From contig JAQCFW010000007.1 of the NCBI GenBank assembly GCA_027619225.1, positions 1 through 64,000 on the forward strand: a stretch of 64,000 bases of DNA, read 5' to 3'. Source of the DNA: Bacteroidota bacterium (GTDB lineage Bacteria; Bacteroidota; Bacteroidia; Flavobacteriales_D; Sanyastnellaceae). Below the pieces are notes generated by a model. It saw only the letters and a list, made by a program, of their open reading frames with translations. It ran no database searches and was not told the origin of the DNA. The position numbers and the translations under genes were made by a program. Shown one piece after another: positions 41,124-50,441 of the stretch (positions within the stretch are counted from its first letter, which is position 1; each line of letters begins with the position of its first letter).

Positions 41124-43040
41124 GTGAGAAAATTCAATTTGTTTTTGACGGTTTTGTCCGCGATGGTTATCAGCCTATCAAGTGTTGAAGTTACGGCGCA
41201 AGTTTCGCGAAGTGCTCAGCGGTCGTATGAAAAGGCTTTGGATGCGTATGCTGTTAAGGATTTTTCGCTGACAATAGCCGAATTAGACAAAGCGGTTAAG
41301 AAATCACCTGACTACGCCCTAGCTTGGTTTCTTTTAGCCCAAACTCATCGCGATCTTTCCAGTGATTCAATTGCGATTATACATCTAAAAAGGGCGTTGA
41401 ATATAGACGATTCTTTATACAAGAAAGGTTGGTTAGAGTTGGCAGAGCTTTTTTGGATATCGGGAGATTATGATTCTGGAATAGCCGCATTAGATATGGT
41501 AGTGAAAAAGCATCGTGAATTAAAACAGTATAAGTGGGTGCGGGCAGGGTTAGAGTTTTCTGTAGTGGCGGTAAAATCACCTATGCCTCTTTCCGTTATA
41601 ACACCTTTAAAAGGAGAAGTAAATAGCATTAGGCCGGAGTATTTCCCCACGATGGAGCTCTCTGGCAAAAGGATGGTCTTTACTAGACTTGTTCAAAGTA
41701 GGAATAACCCCTCTGGCCAAGAGGAGTTTTTTAGCTCTTCATTAATTGATGGTGTTTGGTGTGAAGTAAGTCCTTTGAAAGGAATTAACACAATGTTCAA
41801 TGAAGGTGCGTCGAGTATTTCGGGAAATGGAAAGACCTTAATCTTTACTTCTTGTGCAACCCCAAGAGACGGGTTTGGAGATAGAGTGGGTGCTGGAAGT
41901 TGCGATTTATTTGAGAGTCATTACGATACGCAATCGAAATCTTGGTCTTTGGGGGAGAATATCGGTGCGCCCAACTCAAACTCTTGGGAAAGCCAACCTA
42001 CACTTTCTTCAGACGGAAATTTCTTGGTTTTTGCTAGGGCACTTCACGTTAGGGGTAAGGGGAGCGATTTGTTTGGTGCAATTCGAGGAAAAGACAAAGT
42101 TTGGGGCAAAGCATTCCCTTTGCCTGGGAAAATCAACACACCTTATGAAGAAGAATCACCCTTCCTTCACCCGGATGGGCAAACCATTTATTTTAGCTCA
42201 AATGGCCACCCAGGATTGGGAGGCTTAGATATTTTTGTTTCGAGAAAACAGAGCAATGGTGAATGGGGTCAGCCAGAGAATCTAGGCTATCCATTGAATA
42301 CTCACAATGATGAGAATAGTTTAATGGTAGAGCCTGGCGGAGTTTTTGCCATTTTTGCATCAGATAGATCTAACCCTGCAGGAGATTTAGATCTTTTACG
42401 TGTTGAGTTACCTCCCGAGGCTCGTCCTATTTCTGTAAATGCATTGACAGGCACAGTAGTCGATCATTTGACAGGCAAAACATTAGTTGCTTCAGTAAAT
42501 TTAGTTGACAAGAATACGGGGTCAGTACTAACTTCTGTAAACACATCTTTAGATGGATTCATCCTCCCACTTCCCGTTAAAGGGCGCTACAGTTTTGAGG
42601 TCTCTTGTGAGGGGTATATGTTTAACATCGCTGAGATGTTTACCATTGATTCCCCAAATAAAAGTCTTCATGTAGAGGTCCGTTTAACGAAAATTGATGC
42701 AGGCGCAACTTTATCTCTGAGCGATGTACGCTTCAATTCAGGAAGTGCTGTTCTCGAACTTGGATACCAAACAGACTTGGTTCTTCTCGCCTCATGGTTA
42801 AGCTCTAACCTGACTACTTCAGTTGAAATCATTGGACACACTGATAATATAGGTTCCGCTCTAGCAAATCTTCAACTCAGCGAGGATAGGGCAGAGGCAG
42901 TCGTCAATTTCCTTCTAACATCAGGAATTTCGGCGGATCGTCTATCTAGTACAGGACGTGGAGATCAAGTGCCCATTAGTACGAACGCTACGTTAGAAGG
43001 CAAAGCTCTTAACCGCCGAGTGGAAATAGTCGTAAACTAA
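41124..43040 (+). CDS. OmpA-family protein with TPR, PD40 propeller and regulatory-like domain (PorE-like)
   Basis: 638 residues from a GTG start giving a good signal peptide (KFNLFLTVLSAMVISLSSVEVTAQ). Domain order: TPR repeats (about 30-150, ALAWFLLAQTHRDL), a WD40-like PD40 propeller (about 180-430, with SSNGHPGLGGLDIFVSR), a carboxypeptidase-regulatory-like domain (about 440-530), and an OmpA C-terminal peptidoglycan-binding domain (IIGHTDNIGS, LSEDRAEAV, RRVEIVVN). This order matches P. gingivalis PorE (PG1058), a T9SS component that ties the apparatus to peptidoglycan. OmpA partners of PorP/SprF-like proteins share much of it and are the alternative. Confidence 0.85.
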   Translation: MRKFNLFLTVLSAMVISLSSVEVTAQVSRSAQRSYEKALDAYAVKDFSLTIAELDKAVKKSPDYALAWFLLAQTHRDLSSDSIAIIHLKRALNIDDSLYKKGWLELAELFWISGDYDSGIAALDMVVKKHRELKQYKWVRAGLEFSVVAVKSPMPLSVITPLKGEVNSIRPEYFPTMELSGKRMVFTRLVQSRNNPSGQEEFFSSSLIDGVWCEVSPLKGINTMFNEGASSISGNGKTLIFTSCATPRDGFGDRVGAGSCDLFESHYDTQSKSWSLGENIGAPNSNSWESQPTLSSDGNFLVFARALHVRGKGSDLFGAIRGKDKVWGKAFPLPGKINTPYEEESPFLHPDGQTIYFSSNGHPGLGGLDIFVSRKQSNGEWGQPENLGYPLNTHNDENSLMVEPGGVFAIFASDRSNPAGDLDLLRVELPPEARPISVNALTGTVVDHLTGKTLVASVNLVDKNTGSVLTSVNTSLDGFILPLPVKGRYSFEVSCEGYMFNIAEMFTIDSPNKSLHVEVRLTKIDAGATLSLSDVRFNSGSAVLELGYQTDLVLLASWLSSNLTTSVEIIGHTDNIGSALANLQLSEDRAEAVVNFLLTSGISADRLSSTGRGDQVPISTNATLEGKALNRRVEIVVN

Positions 43041-43064
43041 CCGACTAATCGATTTGTGGATTAC

Positions 43065-45104
43065 TCAGATACTCCAGCGAATAGAGAGGTAAGCTGTCCT
43101 TGGTGGAGCGGGGTTGTAGAATTTCCCATAAACTCCATTTAATTGTGGCCAAGCAGAGTATTCAGCATCTAAGATGTTTCGAGCTCCAAGCTCTAAACTC
43201 ATATCGTAGGGTAGGTTTACACTCACGGAAGCATCTATAACGCTATAAGCATCCATCTCAATATCCCCCTCATTGTTCAGAGGCGTCTTACCGATGTGAC
43301 GTGTATTTAAACGAGCAGTCCCCCACGCGAAATTAGAGTTTAATTGAATACCCCCTGAAGAGCGAGGAGATCCAGGCAGTGCAATGCCTGCGTGATCAGT
43401 TTCTTCTCCAAAGTGATGCAGTGTCTGTGACCCATATGCTCTGAGGTTCATTTGATCAGACACACTATACGTAATTTCAATCTCTAAACCACGCATAACA
43501 AGCCCACCATCTATGTTCGCAAAAGCTATCGCGTCGTTTTCTTGCACAACTTGTAGAATTGCTGAATTTACATTCGATTGATAAGCGGTAAAACCAAACT
43601 TGACTTTGTCAGAAACTTGACCACGAACGCCCATTTCCATGCCGAAAGCGGACTCGCTATCTAGGTCGCTTATTTGACCATCCTCTGGGTTGACGAGTTC
43701 GAAAGCTGTGGGGTCGCTAAACCCTGTACTTGCTTGCGCAAATAGTGAGTATCCCGAAGCGACTTCCCAACTTACTCCAATTCTTGGTAGAATCGTGCTG
43801 TGAGTTTTTTCGCTAGAATGTGGGGTTGAGCTATTGTCTGTGTAAAGTGAGCCTAAAATGGCGCGCGATCGATTGCTAAGACCTATTTGGCCTTCAATGC
43901 GGAAGTTGTTGCCGTGAGTAGCAACCCAACTTGAACTCACGAAATTTTGCTGGGCATTCATCGTTAGATCGTAACGCATCGGCATGATTACAGTGAGGGG
44001 AGAAGGTTCATCTTCCCACTCAGTGATCTGAATTTTATCGTTAAGGTGCATCACCGTCATTTCAAAGTCAAAAGACCAAACAATGCCTTCGTAAAGATTC
44101 TTTCCAGCAGAAGCGAGTAGACTGTACCCCGATCCTGACTCTTCTTTGTATCCTTTATAGAACTGTGATGTCCCGTATGGGTTCGTCTTAGATGTGAAGC
44201 GACCTAGCAGGGAAGTCGAAAATTCCCAACCGCTGTTAAATATCTTTTCGAATTTATATCCGGCAATATCTCTCACTCGAGTCACGTGAGCATTGAAGTC
44301 CTCGCCAGGAGAAGCTGTAGGGAGTGTGTCAACTTGTGATTGTTTGATTGCTCCAGGTAAAGCCCAGGCTCCGTCATAGTGTCCAGTAAGAATTGAGTGA
44401 ATTCCTCCAGCTTTGTCGAAGTATTTAAATCGTAAATTTAACTGAGTCTTGTTATTCCACTCCCACGTTCTATACCCCGGGTTGTCCGTCATGATTGCTG
44501 TGATACTCACCCCCATATTTTCAAACCCAACATCAACACCAGACGAAATGCGTGTGTTCATACCCTGGTCGTTATTCCCAGTCGTCCCAGCTTGAGCATG
44601 AACCCATGCGTGAGTATCAGACTTTGTGAAGCTAGGTGTATAAATATTTAAGGCTCCACCATAAGCTCCGCCGAATGATGCTGCAGCAGGTCCTGATACA
44701 AGACTTAAAGATTGAACAAGATCGGGATCTATCCACTCTAAAGGCGAGTTTCCATCTGCCTCAGTGAGAACGAAACCATCATAAAAAAGCATGGTATTTC
44801 TGACTGAGTATGGAGAGCGAAGAGCGGATCCTCGTACATGGAGTCTTCTCGATCCTCCGTCGCCACGGGTTTCCATCTTTACTCCAGGAATACCATTTAA
44901 GGCACTGCTTAAATCGGAAGCAGCAAAACTGTGTATAGCCGCTGAATCGACAATGTATAACGCTCCGGGAATTAAAGTTTCAGGAGTGCTTAATCGGTAG
45001 GCTTCGACTTGGACGGTTTCTAAAACTGTTTGGGCTGAAAGGTGAATAGAGCTAAGACTTGCAGTAAAGAGTACAGCAAGAGCTAAAAAATATTTACCCA
45101 CCAT
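43065..45104 (-). CDS. TonB-dependent outer-membrane receptor
   Basis: 679 residues with a signal peptide ending near SIHLSAQ. A short TonB-box-like region, a plug domain (DLSSALNGIPGVKMETRGDGGSRRLHVRGSALRSPYSVRNTMLFYDGF; LSLVSGPAAASFGGAYGGAL), a 22-strand barrel, and a final strand ending in aromatic residues (YLSIRWSI) are evident. There is no N-terminal carboxypeptidase-like domain, so it is not SusC-type; its length suits small ligands such as siderophores, vitamins or cofactors. The gene directly abuts the PQQ-type sugar dehydrogenase gene (0 bases), hinting that it may import the cofactor PQQ; this is inference. Confidence 0.9.
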   Translation of the reverse strand: MVGKYFLALAVLFTASLSSIHLSAQTVLETVQVEAYRLSTPETLIPGALYIVDSAAIHSFAASDLSSALNGIPGVKMETRGDGGSRRLHVRGSALRSPYSVRNTMLFYDGFVLTEADGNSPLEWIDPDLVQSLSLVSGPAAASFGGAYGGALNIYTPSFTKSDTHAWVHAQAGTTGNNDQGMNTRISSGVDVGFENMGVSITAIMTDNPGYRTWEWNNKTQLNLRFKYFDKAGGIHSILTGHYDGAWALPGAIKQSQVDTLPTASPGEDFNAHVTRVRDIAGYKFEKIFNSGWEFSTSLLGRFTSKTNPYGTSQFYKGYKEESGSGYSLLASAGKNLYEGIVWSFDFEMTVMHLNDKIQITEWEDEPSPLTVIMPMRYDLTMNAQQNFVSSSWVATHGNNFRIEGQIGLSNRSRAILGSLYTDNSSTPHSSEKTHSTILPRIGVSWEVASGYSLFAQASTGFSDPTAFELVNPEDGQISDLDSESAFGMEMGVRGQVSDKVKFGFTAYQSNVNSAILQVVQENDAIAFANIDGGLVMRGLEIEITYSVSDQMNLRAYGSQTLHHFGEETDHAGIALPGSPRSSGGIQLNSNFAWGTARLNTRHIGKTPLNNEGDIEMDAYSVIDASVSVNLPYDMSLELGARNILDAEYSAWPQLNGVYGKFYNPAPPRTAYLSIRWSI

Positions 45105-46511
45105 CTACTTAAGAACGAATGTTCGTGTAATTGTTTCCTCGCCATTTTGAATGTGCAAGTAGTAAGATCCACGTGCCACGTCAGATACGTTTATCGTCAC
45201 AATAGATGAAGTTATCGTTCCTGTATTTACGGTACGTCCGCTGTAGTCGATGATTTTATATTCTCCACCTAGAAGTGCTTTGGAAACTTCAATATTTACA
45301 AAGTCAGACGATGGATTGGGGTAAATGATGGCATCTGCTAACTCTGAGGCAACAGTTGAAATCCCATCGTTTACTCCTGGTCTGAATTCCTTGATGATAT
45401 TGGGCCCGTAACCTGGGTAAGAAGGTCCGTTCAGCGCGATGTATACAGCACCAGTATTGGGATTTACACAAATGTCTCTAACACGTTGGTTAAACTCAGA
45501 GAAATACTCATCTTCCGAGACGACATCTTGTCCATCTTCGCTAAGGTGAAGGATACTCAATCGCTCGTATTGGCCTCCCAGACCCCCAAGTACTGATAAG
45601 AGGATGCAGTTGTTCCAGGCGGGGATAGCTGGGTGGTTGTAATATTCTATTCCGTTAACAGCGATACAAGGAGCCCAATCTGTTAGAGGCTCTCTAACAT
45701 TGAACTCCTCACAAAAGGCTTCCTCTGATGCGCCGCCACACGTCCCCTCAACTTCAGGCCAACCGTAGTTTCTTCCTGCTTCGATAATGTTAAATTCATC
45801 CCAATTGCTTTGGCCATGTTCTGAGCTATAAATTGTTCCATCAGGTCCCAAACACAAACCCTGGCTATTTCTATGCCCCCAGCTATAAACATAACTATCA
45901 GGCCAAGGATTGTCGTCGGGCACCGTCCCGTCAAGATTTATTCTGAGCATTTTGCCGTTGTCTGAATTTAGGTTCTGTGATGAAGCACCACCATCTCCTG
46001 TATCTCCAGTACTCATTAGAAGGGTGTTGTCAGGAAGAACAAGTAGTCTCGAGCCGTTGTGGATTCCTCCTGCATCAACAGTTAATAGGATCTCTTCGTT
46101 AACGAGCTGAGAGCCATCCCAATCAAATACACTCAATCTTTCTGCAGCATTTGACCAGCTTGTTCCCCAGTTGTATACTAAGTAAACTTTAGGTGTGTTC
46201 TCCCAATCTGGGTGCATAGCCATCCCTAAAAGTCCAGGTTCTGCACCATTTCCACCGAAAACGGTGAGGTGTAAGACGTTGGTGTAAGCTCCTGTTTCAG
46301 GATTGATTCTAAATACATCTCCCGGTCTAGTCGTTGACCAAATCATATCATCCGGCCCCCACAAAATCTCCCACGGCACTTGTAGTCCAGTGACTAAATC
46401 GTATTCCGTTAAAATTGTTCCTTCTATATCCCAAGTGTCTTGAGCAATAGAGTTTGTTGAAGAGAGCCCCACTGTGAGGATTGAGATAATGACAATAAGA
46501 AGATGTTTCAT
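45105..46511 (-). CDS. PQQ-dependent glucose/sorbosone dehydrogenase-type protein with T9SS sorting domain
   Basis: 468 residues from the ATG at 46511, which begins the signal peptide (KHLLIVIISILTVGLSSTNSIAQ). The six-bladed GSDH propeller has LLGMAMHPDW, GGIHNGSRLLVLPDNTLLMSTGDTGDG (active-site His), YSWGHRNSQGLCLGPDG (Arg) and SSEHGQSNWDEFNIIEAGRNYGWP. A C-terminal T9SS sorting domain follows (YPNPSSDFVNIEV, DYSGRTVN, ARGSYYLHI). It probably oxidises aldose sugars outside the cell using PQQ. Its neighbours are a starch locus upstream and a TonB receptor downstream. A 67-base gap to the upstream amylase allows a promoter of its own. Confidence 0.88.
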   Translation of the reverse strand: MKHLLIVIISILTVGLSSTNSIAQDTWDIEGTILTEYDLVTGLQVPWEILWGPDDMIWSTTRPGDVFRINPETGAYTNVLHLTVFGGNGAEPGLLGMAMHPDWENTPKVYLVYNWGTSWSNAAERLSVFDWDGSQLVNEEILLTVDAGGIHNGSRLLVLPDNTLLMSTGDTGDGGASSQNLNSDNGKMLRINLDGTVPDDNPWPDSYVYSWGHRNSQGLCLGPDGTIYSSEHGQSNWDEFNIIEAGRNYGWPEVEGTCGGASEEAFCEEFNVREPLTDWAPCIAVNGIEYYNHPAIPAWNNCILLSVLGGLGGQYERLSILHLSEDGQDVVSEDEYFSEFNQRVRDICVNPNTGAVYIALNGPSYPGYGPNIIKEFRPGVNDGISTVASELADAIIYPNPSSDFVNIEVSKALLGGEYKIIDYSGRTVNTGTITSSIVTINVSDVARGSYYLHIQNGEETITRTFVLK

Positions 46512-46578
46512 GCGAATTGCAGGTTTCAATTGGTTTGCAATTTACGTGCGACATCGCTTAAGTTCAGGATTTACTCCA

Positions 46579-49008
46579 CTAATCTCCAAGACAAATTGCC
46601 GATTGTGAATGTATCAATATCATTCCGTTCTTTAAAACCTCGGCTTTTCCAGCAAAAATAGATTTCCCATCTGCGCTGACCTCAACGGACTCTTTAGATT
46701 TATTAATGTAAACGACACTTTCTTCACCTAGATACTCTCTAGTTATCTTAAGTAGAGTATGGGAAATCGCTTCGATATTGCAAGAACCATACATGAAAGA
46801 CATCCTCGAACGGCGAAGTTTAATCCACTCAGAAGTCCAAGAAAGAGTATTTCCCTCTTCAAGAGAAAGGTCATTAAACCTCATTACACGCCGGTTGTCG
46901 GGATCATTGCCACCCACATCAGCTATTTCATCACCGTAATAAATGCATGGAATACCAGGCATCGCCATGAGATAAGACATAAGCATTCTCATTTTCTCAA
47001 AACCGCCACCACCTTTTATGTGCTTAATGTCATGGGTCCAACCCTCAAATTTCCCATTCCCTTCAGGAACTACACCACCATCAGCGAGAGAGGTAAAGCG
47101 GATGCGGTCTTGGTTTCCTGTAATATTTCCCATAAGGTTATGTGCTCCATAAGATTTCAAAGACTCGCGAGCGGTGGAGGCCAGGTTTTCAAACGATCCT
47201 TCATCAAATGCGAGGGCAGCCACAGCGGCATCGTAGTGGTTGAAATCGAATTGTGCGTCTAACATGCCCGAAGAAATGTAGCTTCTTATCAAAGATGGAC
47301 TGCCATAAGTCTCTCCAATTTGGAAAAGGCGGCGTCCCCGCGTGCGATTCAGCACTTTCATTTTCGTCGTAAGAGTTCGCCAAAACACTTCAGGTATATG
47401 CTTCGTTGCATCGTGCCTAAAGCCATCAACCGCAGAGTTTTCCACCCACCACATTGCCGAGTCTGTCATAGCGGAGTACACCTCTGGTCGTGAGAGATCC
47501 AAAGTAGGAAGGAAGGTATCGAACCAAGTGGTGAGTCTGTGATCGTCCCACCGTTCGATATTCATAGATCCGTCTGGCAGGTAAAGGTCAGTAGCCCAGT
47601 CAGGGTGTTTTTTGTATATGGGGTGGTCCTCATGGACGTGATTCGCTACGTAGTCTAAGATTACATTCATATCTGCCGAATGTGCGAAATCTACAAATCC
47701 ATTAAACTCAGCTCTAGAACCGAAAGCTGGGTCTATCACGGTATTGCTGATGGGCCAATATCCATGAAAACTTGAAAATTTACTTGAAACAGAAGTCCGT
47801 GGATCAGACCAATACCCCCAAGCACCTTTTGCATTCTTAGTAATGGGACTTAGCCAAACAGTATTTACGCCAAGTCTCCCTAAATATCCATCTACAATTT
47901 TTAAAGCCACCCCGGTGAGATCTCCTCCTTTGTGATTTGCAATGGGCATGATATCCTGATCATCAACGGGACTATCATTGTCTGGCATTCCATTGTTAAA
48001 CCTATCTATCATCAAGAAATACATGACCATTGCGTGCCAATCCCTTCTATCTAAGTCCTGTGTGGAAATAATAGGTTCTCCATATTCAAGTGGAATTAAT
48101 ATCTCTGGTCCTCTCACACCATCATTTACAGGAAATAACCTCAGGTGTGACCTTCTCAATGACTTTGCCGAATTGGGGATCTTTAAAGTAGTATTACTTA
48201 GCAGACCTAGTTCAATTTCAGCGATGAATTGATCTTCCCATATGCACCAAACATCAACGCCGTAATCACCTTCGATTTCAAGATCTGAATCTTCCGATTT
48301 AATCACTTTAATAACAGGGGGCAATGAAGCTTGGGTGACTACTACAAGTGAATTCCACCCACCTAGCCCGTTGGGAATAGAGTCTTGGTTGGTGGGGTCT
48401 AAGCCCCAGGCATTGTCTGTTATTATTTGGTAGGAATGGTTCCCCAAAGGCAAGTTAAGCGTCACAGACCAAATCCCGTTTTCACCTTTCTCAAGAGGAG
48501 TTTTCCAAGAACTCCAGCCGTTCATCGAACCGGCTAGATGAACACTGCTCGCTTTTGATATTCTTCCTCCATGAGTTTCAATTGTAATCTCATGCATCTC
48601 AGACGCGAATACTAGGATATTTCTTTGAGCAGAGTTGGATCCTTGCTTTACATAGAGTGAAAGCATCCCGATTCCATTGGTGGGCTGTTTTGATATTATT
48701 GCCTCATTATAACTGTTGAATTGAATCCTTTCAGGGTGGGTCATTTCATGGAAATACACGACAGAATCCACGCGCTCCCCATATAGTAAGTAGTCTTTTA
48801 AGTTAAGACTCGTTGAATCTGATTTTAACTGTATAGGAAGTGTGGGTCCCCACGTGCTCCATCCATCACCTTCACGAAGCTTTTTCACACCTTCTATTAC
48901 TGTCTCAGATGATCCTTGCTCGTGATTTGTTGTTGTGCTTGAGCAATTAGAGAGCACAATGACTAAACAACATACAGAAGCTAAAAGGAAGAGTCGAGTG
49001 GTTTTCAT
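46579..49008 (-). CDS. GH13 alpha-amylase/neopullulanase-type lipoprotein
   Basis: 809 residues. A lipoprotein signal (LLASVCCLVIVLSNCSS) anchors it, probably at the outer membrane. A CBM48/AMPK-like module follows (about 150-220, VHLAGSMNGWSSWKTPLEKG). The GH13 catalytic domain (about 330-760) has region I DYVANHVH, region II VDGFRHDATKH with the nucleophile Asp, region III QIGETYGS with the acid/base Glu, and region IV GNQDRIRF, where the usual His of NHD is Gln. It should cleave maltodextrins or pullulan and corresponds in position to SusG/SusA-type enzymes. Ten bases separate it from the upstream accessory gene. Confidence 0.9.
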   Translation of the reverse strand: MKTTRLFLLASVCCLVIVLSNCSSTTTNHEQGSSETVIEGVKKLREGDGWSTWGPTLPIQLKSDSTSLNLKDYLLYGERVDSVVYFHEMTHPERIQFNSYNEAIISKQPTNGIGMLSLYVKQGSNSAQRNILVFASEMHEITIETHGGRISKASSVHLAGSMNGWSSWKTPLEKGENGIWSVTLNLPLGNHSYQIITDNAWGLDPTNQDSIPNGLGGWNSLVVVTQASLPPVIKVIKSEDSDLEIEGDYGVDVWCIWEDQFIAEIELGLLSNTTLKIPNSAKSLRRSHLRLFPVNDGVRGPEILIPLEYGEPIISTQDLDRRDWHAMVMYFLMIDRFNNGMPDNDSPVDDQDIMPIANHKGGDLTGVALKIVDGYLGRLGVNTVWLSPITKNAKGAWGYWSDPRTSVSSKFSSFHGYWPISNTVIDPAFGSRAEFNGFVDFAHSADMNVILDYVANHVHEDHPIYKKHPDWATDLYLPDGSMNIERWDDHRLTTWFDTFLPTLDLSRPEVYSAMTDSAMWWVENSAVDGFRHDATKHIPEVFWRTLTTKMKVLNRTRGRRLFQIGETYGSPSLIRSYISSGMLDAQFDFNHYDAAVAALAFDEGSFENLASTARESLKSYGAHNLMGNITGNQDRIRFTSLADGGVVPEGNGKFEGWTHDIKHIKGGGGFEKMRMLMSYLMAMPGIPCIYYGDEIADVGGNDPDNRRVMRFNDLSLEEGNTLSWTSEWIKLRRSRMSFMYGSCNIEAISHTLLKITREYLGEESVVYINKSKESVEVSADGKSIFAGKAEVLKNGMILIHSQSAICLGD

Positions 49009-49017
49009 TCTTAGATG

Positions 49018-49902
49018 TTATTCACAAGTGAGAATAGGAAGATTAATGTAGTAATTAGGTGGCCCTGGTGGATATGAAAATCCAGGTCTTAAGATGTAAC
49101 AAATCAGATAATCTATTCCTGCCATTTCTGGAGTCATCAGGGGCTCAAATAAATCCTCTGGGACAAAGGTCATCCTAAACTTGCCCGCAGTTTCAGTTGT
49201 TCCATCATCGATCGCGGTCATTTTAAGTTCAGGGGTTGAGGTTACGAGGGCTTCATCTGTGTAAATTAAATTTGTCCCATCAAGTAGCTTCGCTGCCATC
49301 CATAAATAACATTCGTCCCCACCCATGTTTTGAAGCCCTTCGTACGATTCTTGCGTGTTGTGGTACGTAATGCTTAGAAAATCGTCAGCGCGACGAACTT
49401 CGGGAAACACACAGATGATTTCGTCACACAATTTCGGCACTACGGGGATATATATATCCTCTGTCTTGGGTTCACCTTCGAACCCATCGATGGGCGATCC
49501 ATCCTTAAGCTTAGCCAGGCAAGAAATCCCACTTGCATAAAGCTCGGCTCCTTCGATGTCAAAAAACTCAGTCGGCACGAACGTCATAGAATACAATTTA
49601 GGCCCAATCCTGTTAAGTCTCATCGCCTCATTTGATGCCGTCCACTCTCCATTTCCGACCAAAGGCGAAGAGGGATTCCATGCCCAAAGATAGATGTGGG
49701 TCGTATCTGACATCACATCTAACATAGCGCTTAGGGCATTGTTTTGAAGACCGTCTTGGCTTTGGTTTATATCTATAAAAAGCGTCACCTCATCATCAGG
49801 AGAAGTAGGAGAGGGCTGTATATACCCGACCTGACCATAACTAGAGTTTGTGAGACTAACGCTTATGATGATTGTTCCTAATAGTTTAAATAAATTCTTC
49901 AT
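49018..49902 (-). CDS. Secreted two-module protein of the starch locus, SusE/F-like position
   Basis: 294 residues with a cleavable signal peptide (ending SSYGQ) and no lipobox. Two similar modules are seen, about residues 28-160 and 168-290. Each runs from a beta-strand (EVTLFIDINQSQDGLQ; FLSITYHNTQESYEGLQ) through a YLW-type strand with W/G and ends in MTFVPTEFFDIEG / MTFVPEDLFEPLM. The first module also resembles the N-terminus of the GH13 enzyme at 54903-57782 (P-x-DD-x-V-x-LYYDV-x-G-x-GAL). It could be a surface glycan-binding protein taking the place of SusE/SusF. No catalytic residues recognised. Confidence 0.65.
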   Translation of the reverse strand: MKNLFKLLGTIIISVSLTNSSYGQVGYIQPSPTSPDDEVTLFIDINQSQDGLQNNALSAMLDVMSDTTHIYLWAWNPSSPLVGNGEWTASNEAMRLNRIGPKLYSMTFVPTEFFDIEGAELYASGISCLAKLKDGSPIDGFEGEPKTEDIYIPVVPKLCDEIICVFPEVRRADDFLSITYHNTQESYEGLQNMGGDECYLWMAAKLLDGTNLIYTDEALVTSTPELKMTAIDDGTTETAGKFRMTFVPEDLFEPLMTPEMAGIDYLICYILRPGFSYPPGPPNYYINLPILTCE

Positions 49903-49908
49903 GGCGAT

Positions 49909-50430
49909 TTAATTTACTCTATTAAAATTGATTGAATAAAGGACTGTGCTTGATGCAGTAGGCCCTTCACCGCACAGTCTGTCATATTCGATCGTCATTG
50001 CATTGTCGAACGGTCTGACGACAGATCCCAACTCATATTGCAATGTGTCACTTGGAGTTCCGTCCGATAGGGTCGTCTCTAAAATAAGATAGCTGGGGTG
50101 ATTGTCATCATCGAACCCCCAAAATCCATGCTCTCCGAAGTAGTTGCGCCCTATCTCTAATGCGCTGAAGTAGCTTCTGTCTTCGTTAAAGGTAATCTGC
50201 ATTGGGGTGACGATTCCATCGTCGAAAAAGTAAGTTAAATCCCTTTGTTCTTTGACGGGATTGTTTAAGTCTGTTTGTATAAATGTATCTAGCTGCCACG
50301 TGCCTAACATGCCAGCGACTTTGTCAAATGGCGCTCCAAGCTCCCCTTGTGGTTCAGGCTTACATCCGCTGGATGCAATTAAAGCCACCAGCAATACCTT
50401 AATTGTCGTGTTTTGAATGAAGTTCTTCAT
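49909..50430 (-). CDS. Small lipoprotein of the starch locus (possible DUF5004-type)
   Basis: 173 residues with a lipobox (VALIASSGC) giving an outer-membrane lipoprotein. The body has MLGTWQLDTFIQTDL, a pattern common in lipocalin-like and DUF5004 lipoproteins coded after SusC/SusD pairs. It lies 11 bases downstream of susD and 6 bases upstream of the two-module gene. Function unknown; a stabilising or glycan-binding role beside SusCD is plausible. Confidence 0.65.
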   Translation of the reverse strand: MKNFIQNTTIKVLLVALIASSGCKPEPQGELGAPFDKVAGMLGTWQLDTFIQTDLNNPVKEQRDLTYFFDDGIVTPMQITFNEDRSYFSALEIGRNYFGEHGFWGFDDDNHPSYLILETTLSDGTPSDTLQYELGSVVRPFDNAMTIEYDRLCGEGPTASSTVLYSINFNRVN

Positions 50431-50441
50431 GTTCTAAGGTT

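Noticed and set aside
46759-47262. 167-codon open frame antisense to the GH13 lipoprotein
   Set aside because: It lies wholly within conserved GH13 regions of the other strand and shows no recognisable protein pattern.
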